From contig JAKAOG010000001.1 in the NCBI GenBank assembly GCA_021823325.1, positions 1 through 64,000 of the forward strand: 64,000 nucleotides of DNA, in the 5' to 3' direction. The notes under the pieces are model-generated. The model had not been told where the DNA came from. It saw only the letters and a list, made by a program, of their open reading frames with translations, and searched no databases. The stretch comes from an archaeon (GTDB lineage Archaea > Thermoproteota > Nitrososphaeria > Nitrososphaerales > Gagatemarchaeaceae). This document shows positions 1-8,101 of this stretch, piece after piece (the first letter of the stretch is position 1; each line of letters begins with the position of its first letter). The translations under genes and the position numbers were made by a program.

Positions 1-2
1 AC

Positions 3-755
3 GCGGGGATAGAGCCGGCGTGCCTCTTCAAGTCCGAGGACGGAGGGGACACCTGGAAGGCAAACGAGGGGATGCTGAACCACGAGACGAGGAAGGACTG
101 GCAGGCCGGGGGAGGGGGGCTCTGCCTTCACACGATAGTGCTGACCGACAAGAGGCCGAAGAGGATACTCATCGCGATATCAGCGGTGGGGACGATGAGG
201 AGCGACGACGGCGGGGAGTCGTGGGAGTTCAAGAACAAGAAGGTGATGGTTGGCTACTCGCCGAACAAGTACCCCGTCTTCGGGCAGTGTGTCCACAAGC
301 TCGCGATCAACGATGCGGCGCCCGACATGATCTTCCAGCAGAACCACTTCGGCGTTTACAGGAGCGACGACGCGGGAGACAACTGGAAGGACATCAGGAA
401 CAATCTGCCATCGCGATTCGGGTTCCCAGCGGCGGTGGACGCCAACGAGCCGAGGCGGTTCTACCTCGCGCCTCTGGAGGGGGACTTCTCGAGGATACCG
501 CCTGGAGGACACTTCGCGGTCTGGGCGTCAGACAACGCGGGAGCGGAGTGGAACAAGTTGGACAAGGGGTTGCCAGAGTCGTCTTACTTCACAGTGCTCC
601 GCGACGGGATGGTGGCCGACCAGGAGGACCCATGCGGCATCTACTTCGGCACGACGACTGGTCATCTCTACGCGAGCAGGAACCAGGGAGAACAGTGGGA
701 GAAGGTCAGCGACGTGCTCCCGCCCATCCTTTCAGTATCGGTGTCGGCGACGTAA
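3..755 (+). CDS. BNR/Asp-box repeat protein (sialidase/VPS10-like propeller), 5' truncated
   Basis: The reading frame is open from the window edge, so the N-terminus is missing. The visible 250 residues hold repeated Asp-box signatures of the S-x-D-x-G-x-x-W type: SEDGGDTW near the edge, SDDGGESW, SDDAGDNW, SDNAGAEW, and a weaker SRNQGEQW. Such repeats build beta-propellers in glycosidases, VPS10/sortilin-like and photosystem-assembly-like proteins. The catalytic specificity cannot be read from this fragment. It ends 1 nt before the next small membrane-protein gene, so the two may be co-transcribed. The family assignment is firm; an enzymatic role is not shown. Confidence 0.8.
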   Translation, partial: AGIEPACLFKSEDGGDTWKANEGMLNHETRKDWQAGGGGLCLHTIVLTDKRPKRILIAISAVGTMRSDDGGESWEFKNKKVMVGYSPNKYPVFGQCVHKLAINDAAPDMIFQQNHFGVYRSDDAGDNWKDIRNNLPSRFGFPAAVDANEPRRFYLAPLEGDFSRIPPGGHFAVWASDNAGAEWNKLDKGLPESSYFTVLRDGMVADQEDPCGIYFGTTTGHLYASRNQGEQWEKVSDVLPPILSVSVSAT

Positions 756-756
756 G

Positions 757-996
757 ATGGCAGCGCTCAGGTGGGGGTTGGTAGCTGTGGGCGTGCTGCT
801 CTTCCTCATGGGGACCGTGTTTTTCCTTCAGGGCGAGGATGTGATCAAGGGGAGCTCCGTAATGAGCGGTGTCTCAGAGTGGATCTACATTGGGGCCGCG
901 ATAGCCGTGATAGGCGTGGTCCTCATCGCCGCGGGAGCTATGACGGGGAGGTCGAAGGACACGACCGCGCAACCTACAGCCGCTGCACCAGCATAG
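757..996 (+). CDS. small two-helix membrane protein
   Basis: A 79-residue protein with two predicted transmembrane segments, roughly residues 5-25 and 44-63, separated by a short polar loop and followed by an Ala/Thr/Pro-rich tail. The ATG lies 1 nt after the stop of the BNR protein, which supports translational coupling. No family was recognised. A membrane anchor or accessory role for the upstream propeller protein is only an inference from position. Confidence 0.65.
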   Translation: MAALRWGLVAVGVLLFLMGTVFFLQGEDVIKGSSVMSGVSEWIYIGAAIAVIGVVLIAAGAMTGRSKDTTAQPTAAAPA

Positions 997-1000
997 ACGC

Positions 1001-2044
1001 CTAGTCGCTCTTCAGTTTGTGGTTCAAGAATTCGGAGAGTTTCTGCAGCCCAACCTTCAGCGTCTTCTCATCCGCGGTGTAGCAGAGCCTGAAAGCCTTG
1101 GGCGCGCCGAAGAAATCCCCAGGTGTAACCAAGACCCCCGTCCTGTCAAAGAGTTCTTTCGCCAGGACCACCGAGCTTGGTCCTTTCTTGTAGCGGACAA
1201 GGCAGAAGGGAGTGACCCCTACCTCGGCGGAGACGCAACTTGTCTGGGCGAGGAACCTGCGGACGAGCCTTCTGTTTACCGAGACCAATTTCCGCGCACG
1301 CTCAACAAACCTCCGTCTGTTCTTGAGGACCTGGGTGGCGATCCATAGCGAGTATTCCGAATCGTGGCCGCTCACGGCCCACTTCGCGTACATCAGCTTC
1401 TGGGCTGAACGCCTGTCAGCCATCACCCATCCGACCCTGAGCCTCCCAAGGCCATAGAACTTTGTCATGGTGCTGCAGACAACCGCTCCGCGGATTGTTC
1501 CGAAGTTGGTCGCTGGAGAGCCGGGGAAGGAGAATTCCTTGTAGGTCTCATTGACGAAGACCAGCGCATCTTTCCCTGACGTGAGTTTGCTTGTCGCCTC
1601 TCCATCCGCCCGCTCCCCCGTTGGGTTGTTGGGGTCAGTGACGCCCAGAATCGTCTTCCCAGACCGGAGCGCGACGAGGTTGTTCGAGATGCCCATGCCG
1701 AGAGCCCGTGGAACCGTGAACATGGCAGGGTAGTTGGGTAGAGGGACTACCGCTCTCCGGCCCACTCCGAGTGTGGAGTAAATGAGGAAAATAGACTCCG
1801 AGGCCCCTGCAGTCGGCACGATATTCGCAGGTTCTACCCTGTATAGCCTCGCGACCGCCTCGGCAAACTCCTGCTCACGGAAGTGGTCGTTCTCGCTGGG
1901 CCCGTAGTCCTGATAGGAAGTGTCGATCCCCATCGTCGACAAGGCTGGCTCACCAAGGCCACTGGACGTGAGGTTGTATCTCGCCTTCGGCACCAGATCG
2001 AGCACCCAGCTAAATAATTCGTCTTCTTCAGGACGCAATGACAT
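1001..2044 (-). CDS. PLP-dependent aminotransferase, class I/II fold
   Basis: 347 residues from the ATG at 2044; a TTG at 2071 would add nine residues of poor character. Family hallmarks are visible: the substrate-side YQDYG segment, the cofactor-contacting TAGASESIF stretch, DPNNPTG (Asn that contacts PLP), NETYKEF, and STMTKFYGLGRLRVGW, in which the Lys is the probable Schiff-base residue followed by the conserved Arg. These proteins transfer amino groups between amino acids and 2-oxo acids. The substrate is not evident and there is no pathway partner next door. It converges on the small membrane-protein gene and lies just outside the tRNA-Phe island boundary. Confidence 0.85.
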   Translation of the reverse strand: MSLRPEEDELFSWVLDLVPKARYNLTSSGLGEPALSTMGIDTSYQDYGPSENDHFREQEFAEAVARLYRVEPANIVPTAGASESIFLIYSTLGVGRRAVVPLPNYPAMFTVPRALGMGISNNLVALRSGKTILGVTDPNNPTGERADGEATSKLTSGKDALVFVNETYKEFSFPGSPATNFGTIRGAVVCSTMTKFYGLGRLRVGWVMADRRSAQKLMYAKWAVSGHDSEYSLWIATQVLKNRRRFVERARKLVSVNRRLVRRFLAQTSCVSAEVGVTPFCLVRYKKGPSSVVLAKELFDRTGVLVTPGDFFGAPKAFRLCYTADEKTLKVGLQKLSEFLNHKLKSD

Positions 2045-2231
2045 CGAGGACCCGCGAGGCTCAGTTATCAACTACCTGCTGATGTCTCTGCGTGAGGTCG
2101 AGTGATGAGGATTACAAGGCCCGCGGAGAGGCTCGTATGTGCTCATGGGGGTATCACAAGGAACAAAGGAAGGCGAGCAACTCGGCCTTTTCTCATACAT
2201 TCGAGGACCACCAGCTCGGATGTGAAAGAAA

Positions 2232-2248
2232 TGCCGCGGGTCGGATTT
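2232..2248 (+). repeat. distal attachment-site copy (attL-like) of the tRNA-Phe 3' end
   Basis: The sequence tgccgcgggtcggattt is identical to positions 11528-11544. The bases on each side differ (a before and a after here; g before and g after in the tRNA). The copy begins exactly at the base corresponding to tRNA nucleotide 73, which argues against chance and for a duplicated integration core. Confidence 0.8.
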
Positions 2249-2347
2249 ATCACTACCTAGGTGGGTTCAAATCCACTCCAAGGTTAGTGGTAATCAGGTT
2301 ACTATGAGGGTTAGCGAGTTCGACGCTCCATATAGAGAGATTTAATA

Positions 2348-2710
2348 ATGAGTGACGAATGTCGAAATCGAAGGCTATTGCCAATCCAGGCGCTCAAGTT
2401 CATTGTCGACGGAACCGCGGAGCTGATGATGCATCCAGCCCGGTTCCAGATTCTGCAGTATTTGCGCGAGGCGGGGGAGCCAAGGTTCGTCGACCAGATT
2501 GCTAAAGCGAAGGGAATCCATCCTCGGATGGTTTCTCACCACCTTGACGTCCTCCAGGAGCAGGGGTTGATTGAGTGCAAGCACGAGCTGATGAAGGTTA
2601 ACGGATCCAACAGGGAGGTGGCCGTACGTTGGTCTTGGCCTACCAAGAAGGCTGACGAAGTCATTCAAGACATACTGGAGAGCACGGAGTTGAAGAAGCA
2701 TGAAGAATAG
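2348..2710 (+). CDS. ArsR-type winged-helix transcription regulator
   Basis: 120 residues. A winged helix spans about residues 25-85: an MMHPARFQILQYL helix, VDQIAKAKGIHPRMVSHHLDVLQEQGLIE as helix-turn-helix, then a wing with charged residues. No metal-binding cysteine pair is present, so a metal-sensing role is not supported. It is the first gene inside the island's left boundary and its 3' end overlaps the next gene (membrane M48 peptidase) by 11 nt, indicating translational coupling. A regulator/membrane-protease pair suggests control of the island, but that is inference. Confidence 0.8.
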   Translation: MSDECRNRRLLPIQALKFIVDGTAELMMHPARFQILQYLREAGEPRFVDQIAKAKGIHPRMVSHHLDVLQEQGLIECKHELMKVNGSNREVAVRWSWPTKKADEVIQDILESTELKKHEE

Positions 2711-3515
2711 CCTCGCAGCACTTGGCGTGGTCTGGGACTACATCTACGGGACTTTCAAGATACGGAGGATCCTGCTGCTCACGGTCGCTCTATTCAGCTG
2801 GGTCTTCACAATCCCTGTGCTGGTTGCATTGCCTGGATGGGCGAGAATTGATCTCATCTACATCTACGTCAGTATTGCATATATCACCGGGTTCTTCATG
2901 TATGGTGCATTCAAGCACCCTCTCAAGACGATATTCGCTTCGGTCTTTCTGGGGTGGCGGTACAAGTCGAGGGAGTTCACTCTAGAGGAGTACAGGACCT
3001 ACGGAGCGACAGAGATCGTCAACTCGATGGGGATTAAGAAGAGGGTCAGGGTGTACGTCACACCCAACCACTGGATCGAGGGCCCCTACACCAACGCCAC
3101 GAACAACAGGGTCTACATTCCTCTGAAATGGATGCAGAGGTTCCCACGCTTGGACATACGTGGTGTGCTCGGACATGAGATAGGACACATCAAGACCAAA
3201 GGGAAGTTCGTTCGAGACCTCGCGGCCGCAATTGGTGGCATTGGTGGTATGAGCTTTCTCCTCGGGACGTATTCGGTCAGCATAATCACCGTGACGATCT
3301 TCGAGTTCGCTCTGGCGTTCCTCGTGCTGACAGTCCTCTCCTGGAGGAACGAAGTACGAGCCGACCTTGAGGGAGCTAAAGTGACAGGCCCAGAGGGGCT
3401 GATCTCTGTGTTCGAGCAGCTGAGGGCAGAGGATCACAGGGATGACCCTTCAGAAACTCATCCATCCTTGAGCGGCAGGATTTCCCGGCTATCGCTCCTC
3501 CTGCCGATGTACTAA
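2700..3515 (+). CDS. membrane-bound M48-family (HtpX-like) zinc metallopeptidase
   Basis: 271 residues. Hydrophobic segments lie near residues 24-45 and 52-70, the catalytic domain near 95-165, and two further hydrophobic stretches near 172-213. The zincin motif is H159-E160-x-x-H163 (GHEIGH), and the third ligand is probably the Glu of NEVRAD (about residue 218), as in Ste24/HtpX proteases. The family degrades or processes membrane proteins at the cytoplasmic face. The start overlaps the HTH gene by 11 nt. A Bla/Mec-like sensing relay or control of a toxic partner is conceivable but not demonstrated. Confidence 0.82.
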   Translation: MKNSLAALGVVWDYIYGTFKIRRILLLTVALFSWVFTIPVLVALPGWARIDLIYIYVSIAYITGFFMYGAFKHPLKTIFASVFLGWRYKSREFTLEEYRTYGATEIVNSMGIKKRVRVYVTPNHWIEGPYTNATNNRVYIPLKWMQRFPRLDIRGVLGHEIGHIKTKGKFVRDLAAAIGGIGGMSFLLGTYSVSIITVTIFEFALAFLVLTVLSWRNEVRADLEGAKVTGPEGLISVFEQLRAEDHRDDPSETHPSLSGRISRLSLLLPMY

Positions 3516-3535
3516 ACCAGCAAGGGTGTCTATTG

Positions 3536-4303
3536 ATGGCAATTGAAGGAGCCGGGGCGTTCTTTGGGATGCTGGACCCGCTCAGGCTGGTCTACAAGTA
3601 TCTGAAGGAAGTCCAAGAGACCAGGGAGGTGAAGAAGCGGCTTGGTGACATACTAAAGTCACTTGATACATTCGAAAAATCAGGAGAAGCATCGAAAAGG
3701 GCTGGGAAGGCCCTCAGAGAGAAGGTCAAGACTCTTCGGCCGCCGATTACACTGCCAGAGCTGGTTGACATCATGAAGCTCTCCATCGAGTACAGTAACA
3801 ATTTCCAGTCGTTCCTTTCCAGCATCCGTGAATTCGGAAGAGAATGCCGGGGTCTGAACTCTGGCGACTTCGAGGCATTCATGCAGAAGGTGAAAACGCG
3901 GAAGCCCGACGTCTACGACATCATGAATTTCTTCGGAAGGAACTACAGTCCCGATAAGAGGACCCTCGACTTGACACGTCTGCCAATTCTGATCAGAGCG
4001 TATGGTACCAAAGCCGATTGGAAAGAAAGCAAGAAACTCTCGGAACAAGTGGCCGAGGGTAGAAGGGAAGTCGAGGATCTGATAGAGAAGGTGAAGGTCA
4101 TCAGGACGCAGCGAATTCCCTTCAAAGACAGGGCGTTGGCGCTTGCGTACATTCGTTCCTTCCAGAGACTTGGCAGAGAAGGAGGCCGTTTTGTGGTCTC
4201 GAAAAGCACCTTGGCCGATTTGAAACAAGCCTCTCCGTCGTGGTATGTGGAGCTCGTGGGCATGACTAGCCTTGTTAGGAAGTCACTGCCAAGGGGAATC
4301 TGA
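3536..4303 (+). CDS. unknown helical protein of the island
   Basis: 255 residues from ATG 3536 (a TTG lies immediately upstream at 3533). No recognised domain. The protein looks almost entirely alpha-helical, with a Lys/Glu-rich region at about 20-75 (YKYLKEVQETREVKKRLGDI) and a second coiled-coil-like stretch at about 160-195. It lacks membrane segments and cysteine clusters apart from one Cys. It follows the peptidase by 20 nt, so it may belong to the same transcript. It marks the point where sequence becomes visibly more AT-rich. No function assigned. Confidence 0.6.
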   Translation: MAIEGAGAFFGMLDPLRLVYKYLKEVQETREVKKRLGDILKSLDTFEKSGEASKRAGKALREKVKTLRPPITLPELVDIMKLSIEYSNNFQSFLSSIREFGRECRGLNSGDFEAFMQKVKTRKPDVYDIMNFFGRNYSPDKRTLDLTRLPILIRAYGTKADWKESKKLSEQVAEGRREVEDLIEKVKVIRTQRIPFKDRALALAYIRSFQRLGREGGRFVVSKSTLADLKQASPSWYVELVGMTSLVRKSLPRGI

Positions 4304-4434
4304 ATCCAAAGGCAGCACAGCGAACAGTTCTCCAACCGTTACGTTTTGATCTTAGGCTCCTTCACCAGTGCCGGAGAAAAGCCACGGACCTCAGCCTTGC
4401 TCCACCCGAGTTAAGCTTCAAGAGCCCCTCCCAG

Positions 4435-5163
4435 ATGGCAAGAGTCTCCACAGAGCTGTGGACCGCCAAGAACTTCTATTGCGCCTCATGCGGATTTGGG
4501 TTATCTTCCTACCCGCCGGGGACGAAGGTTTACGATTTCTACTCTCAGGACTGCAACGAAAAGTTCCAGCTAAAATCGTCGGCATCTTCATTCTCGGGTT
4601 CAATCCTCGGCTCCGAGTACGGGACAACGATTAGGAGCATTATGGAATCGGTGCACCCATCCTTGATCTTGCTTCAATATGACCGTGCAAGGTGGACCGT
4701 CCAGAACCTCTCCTTGATTCATCGGGCGTGCATAACATCGAGTTGCATCATACCGAGGCGGCCCTTGTCAGCGACTGCGAGAAGAGCTGGTTGGCAGGGC
4801 TGCATCATCTCTATCGCGTCTATTCCAGAAATCGGCAGAATTCCTGTTGTATTCAAAGGCCGGGTTAGACGTAAGGAGTCGGTCCTTTCACAGTGGACGC
4901 GCAGCGAGAAGCTCCTCCAAGTCGAACCTGAAAGAAGGGGGTGGCTCGCAGATGTGCTGAGCTGCGTCGAGCGCCTCTATTCCTCCTTCACTATCCAGAA
5001 TATGTATTCTTTCGAGGCGGAGCTCTCAGCCAAGCATCCTAACAACCGCAACGTCAGGGCCAAAATCAGACAGCAACTGCAAATTCTCCGCGATATGGGG
5101 TTGGTAGAATTCGTCGGCCCCGGGGTCTATCGCCAGTTCAAAAGGGCGAACGAATCGCTTTGA
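4435..5163 (+). CDS. DpnI-family restriction endonuclease homologue (methyl-directed GATC nuclease), possibly inactive
   Basis: 242 residues, collinear with Streptococcus DpnI over its length. Shared blocks include YCxxCG (C16, C19), the RRAGWxGC block (116-123) and IRQQLQILRD in the C-terminal winged helix (about 211-220). DpnI cuts GATC when adenine is methylated. Differences: the DpnI catalytic D-ELK is D34...Q45-L-K47 here, so Glu is replaced by Gln, and the first Cys of the second zinc pair is Ser37 while C40 remains. Homology to DpnI continues about 15 residues upstream of the ATG (ELSFKSPSQ precedes it), but no ATG, GTG or TTG occurs in that frame back to a stop at 4276. Hence the start may be non-standard or the gene N-terminally eroded. 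An AT-rich box at 4411-4418 would fit a leaderless ATG at 4435. Confidence 0.85.
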   Translation: MARVSTELWTAKNFYCASCGFGLSSYPPGTKVYDFYSQDCNEKFQLKSSASSFSGSILGSEYGTTIRSIMESVHPSLILLQYDRARWTVQNLSLIHRACITSSCIIPRRPLSATARRAGWQGCIISIASIPEIGRIPVVFKGRVRRKESVLSQWTRSEKLLQVEPERRGWLADVLSCVERLYSSFTIQNMYSFEAELSAKHPNNRNVRAKIRQQLQILRDMGLVEFVGPGVYRQFKRANESL

Positions 5164-5252
5164 CTAGAAGAATCGAGCACGCCAATCTCGAGGCCGTGTT
5201 GCTTCACTCGGCAAATGTCTAAATCACAACTTGGTCGAATCGTCGCGCTGTA

Positions 5253-7418
5253 ATGCCTCAGGTATACAGGCTACCTACGGTAAGCAAGTTCGACGCGCGG
5301 GAGGTCCTAACCGACGACGAGGCAAGAGAGTTAGAACAAACCGGTTATGTCAGGCGACCGAATCGACGTCGAGGGAGGATCGTACTTCGAAAGGAGAAAG
5401 AAAAATGGGTCATCTTTGAGGATGAAGCCAAGGCCTTCTTGACTGTGCTCGAATTTACAGATGTGGGCGCGGGATACCTGGGCGAGAATCAGATCGACGC
5501 GTACGGGGGGTTCGATCGGACTTTCGTGGTTTTCGACTGCGCGACACGCGAGGAACCGGGATTGGCATCGCTAAGGAACAAGATCCTGACATTTGCTGGT
5601 AAGAAGACAGCCATCAAGAGAGCTGTGAGGAGGCAATATCCACGATACACCGAAGTGAAGTTCGTAATAGCCACACGAGACATCGATGTGGCAAGAGATG
5701 ATTTGGGACTCGCCGCTCAGAGGGGAATTGAACTGTGGAGCGAGCGCCAGTTCGAAATGTACCGGTCCCTATACAAACAGGTTGGAACTCTCGTAAGGTA
5801 TTGGCTATTGAAGGAACTTGGCGCCAGTAAGAAAAGAATTGTCGATGGAGGAGATGCGTACTATAAGCCATGGGCATTTGAGGTCGTTTCTCGTGGCGAA
5901 TCACCATACTATCTATTTCTGATTGATGCGGATTCTCTGACACGAATTGGATACGTCTCTCGTCTCTTGCCTGGTGCAAAGAATTCCTATCAGAGAGTAC
6001 TGTTTCAGAGTAAGATCAACTCCATCGCAAGATACATCGAAGATGGAGGAACCTTTCAGAATAACGCCATTGTAAGTCTCGAACCCGGAGCCAGATTCGT
6101 TCCGAGTAGGACGATCTCTCCTGGAATTCGAGCTGGCACAATAAGGATTCCAAAGTACTACGCCACGGCTTGGATAATCGACGGGCAGCATCGAGTGTTT
6201 GGGTATAGGAAGGCTGATCCAGCTAACATGGGGAAATTCATGCCAGTCTCTGCTTTCATCAACATGCGAGGTGGGAAGCAAATCGAATTATACACCACGA
6301 TCAACAGAAATCAGAAGCCCGTCGATGCGAACGACATATGGTACCTCTATCCTGTGACAGTCCCCGGTTCTTACTATGCGTGGGTTTCGTCAATCGTTCA
6401 AGAGTTGAATGCGGCTGGTCCGCTTAGAGACCTCATATTCGTACCAGGAGTGAGTTCGAGACTCAAGTCAGAGTATGCCATGAAGCTCGCAAGCGTTTGT
6501 GACAGTCTGGAACAGACCACTTTGTGGGAGTTCTTAGCTGGCCGATCAGCCAACTATCCACCTCAATCGGTTCAGATTTCAGTCAGCCTCATCAATGAAT
6601 ACTTCTCGTTCGTCAATGCGATCGTCACGCCAATAGGAAGTCACTGGCTTGACAATTTCTTTCACACAAATAGTGGGGCCGACGTAGCGCTTAGAATCCT
6701 GGGAGATGGACTACAGTGGGGCCGTGGATATTTCCGGATAACCAGCCCACGCGAAGTGCTCCGCAAAATCCTTCCGATACTCAAGGATCCACTGGTGAAG
6801 TATTGCACAATCAATTCCTCTACGATTGGTGACCTCATCAAGGAATCCATCTCTTACGGAGGTCGAGAGAGGATTTCAGCAAGAATTGGTGTAGTGATTT
6901 CGCAAAGCGCGAGAGGTTGGGGGGGCGTAAAGGTTGACAACCTGTTGCATCAGCCGGAATTCGTCATCATCTCAGAATTTGAAACTGAATTGCGAAGAGC
7001 GATTGTAGATGCTTTGGGAGCAGTGGGTGGTGATTGGTGGGCAGCGAGAGTGCCTGAGGATGTTCGTACTGGAGCGGAGGGACTACGCACCCGGGAAGTG
7101 GACGCGGGGCTCTTACCGAGGGCCGGCTTGATTGACTACGTTGAATTCGAAGACTACAAGAAGATAATACTGAAGAGAGACAATTGGCGGGAAGTATTCA
7201 CCTCGATATTTGCACAAGAAGACTTCATCTCAAGCAGGCTTGCGGATTTATCTGCTATCAGGAATGTCGTCATGCATAGCGGAAGATCGCTGACCGACGA
7301 CGAGAAGGCCAAGCTTGAAATGTTCACTAGAGAAGTTTTGAACAAGATTCGACGCTGGCGGGAAAGACATGCAGCCAACAGTCCTGGGAATGTTACGTCG
7401 AGCAATGACAGTACCTAA
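5253..7418 (+). CDS. DGQHR-domain (DndB-like) protein with degenerate nuclease-like N-domain and C-terminal HEPN
   Basis: 721 residues. The N-terminal part (about 60-170) resembles the PD-(D/E)xK-like domain often fused to DGQHR proteins, but where family members show ECK this protein has FDCAT (D95), so the catalytic Lys seems lost. The central domain carries the signature IIDGQHRVFGY (D310-R314) and INRNQKPV (350-357), as in DndB, the regulator of DNA phosphorothioation systems. The C-terminus resembles a Swt1-like HEPN domain with RNVVMH (R670-H675), matching the RNxxxH ribonuclease motif. The gene starts 89 nt after the DpnI homologue on the same strand. No dnd modification genes are in the window, so the partner could be the local methylation systems. 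Function is inferred to be defence. Confidence 0.75.
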   Translation: MPQVYRLPTVSKFDAREVLTDDEARELEQTGYVRRPNRRRGRIVLRKEKEKWVIFEDEAKAFLTVLEFTDVGAGYLGENQIDAYGGFDRTFVVFDCATREEPGLASLRNKILTFAGKKTAIKRAVRRQYPRYTEVKFVIATRDIDVARDDLGLAAQRGIELWSERQFEMYRSLYKQVGTLVRYWLLKELGASKKRIVDGGDAYYKPWAFEVVSRGESPYYLFLIDADSLTRIGYVSRLLPGAKNSYQRVLFQSKINSIARYIEDGGTFQNNAIVSLEPGARFVPSRTISPGIRAGTIRIPKYYATAWIIDGQHRVFGYRKADPANMGKFMPVSAFINMRGGKQIELYTTINRNQKPVDANDIWYLYPVTVPGSYYAWVSSIVQELNAAGPLRDLIFVPGVSSRLKSEYAMKLASVCDSLEQTTLWEFLAGRSANYPPQSVQISVSLINEYFSFVNAIVTPIGSHWLDNFFHTNSGADVALRILGDGLQWGRGYFRITSPREVLRKILPILKDPLVKYCTINSSTIGDLIKESISYGGRERISARIGVVISQSARGWGGVKVDNLLHQPEFVIISEFETELRRAIVDALGAVGGDWWAARVPEDVRTGAEGLRTREVDAGLLPRAGLIDYVEFEDYKKIILKRDNWREVFTSIFAQEDFISSRLADLSAIRNVVMHSGRSLTDDEKAKLEMFTREVLNKIRRWRERHAANSPGNVTSSNDST

Positions 7419-7566
7419 CGGGTCTCCTGTGCGCAATTCATCGAGAGAGTACTCCGTACTAACTGAATAGCCCAGTTCGGTGATAGTAGTAATGGAATAT
7501 TCGCAGAATGATTCCGTGTTCTTCACTTGCTAGAATATTGTCAAAGCGGACGCAAACAGCCAGTTA

Positions 7567-8046
7567 TTGGCAGAGCCTGAAGGAGTCGTCTCTTGGGACG
7601 CAAATGCACTAAGAGAAGCTATGCGATTGAGCGAGGCCGAAGTCAGAGCATATTTTACAGACGGCCGCCGAATCTCCTTCATACTGGAACGACGAATAAA
7701 CCGCGAATTCGTTCATGGAACCCTCGCTCCCAGCGAGGGTGATAGATTTGACATAATAGACTCATCTGGTGATAAGTGGGAGGTCCGAAGCATAACGCCT
7801 GCCACAGGGGTCTATTTCTGCCCAAGCAACATGGTAGGATCGTCACGCCACTTCAGCGAACCTGGTTTTCTGAGGAAGCTCGACGAGACGGAGGGCTTCC
7901 TACTGACTGACATTGAATCATTCCCAAACGTTCCATTCTGGAGAGTGACTTCGCAACAGGTTCGGTTCTGGTGGGGAAGGCGGATGCTCGGCGCTTCCAC
8001 GAGGATATCCCGAACTACTGCATTGGAACTGCTTAGAAAGCTTTGA
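7567..8046 (+). CDS. putative restriction endonuclease, paralogue 1
   Basis: 159 residues from TTG 7567; the start is supported because it gives the same N-terminal length as the paralogue at 9144-9617. About half of the residues are identical between the two copies, including YFTDGRR-SFILERR, LAPSEG, GDKWEVRSIT, MVGS-R-F, DIESFP-VPFW and VRxWW. An N-terminal helix-turn-helix-like part (LREAMRLSEAEVRAYF) precedes a core with acidic residues and E-V-R (FDIIDSSGDKWEVRS). The core could be a diverged PD-(D/E)xK site with Arg for Lys. No named family was recognised. The nuclease call rests on pairing with a DNA methyltransferase, with which it converges (55 nt apart). Confidence 0.6.
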   Translation: MAEPEGVVSWDANALREAMRLSEAEVRAYFTDGRRISFILERRINREFVHGTLAPSEGDRFDIIDSSGDKWEVRSITPATGVYFCPSNMVGSSRHFSEPGFLRKLDETEGFLLTDIESFPNVPFWRVTSQQVRFWWGRRMLGASTRISRTTALELLRKL

Positions 8047-8101
8047 CCTTTTCTCCTACAGACTGCAATCTGAGTGTGTAGATACACTGCCTCACAAGGA
8101 G

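Noticed and set aside
2092-2307. 71-residue frame over the left att copy
   Set aside because: Crosses the repeat boundary and shows no conserved features; the gap 2072-2347 otherwise holds only the att copy and a weak tRNA-like stretch.
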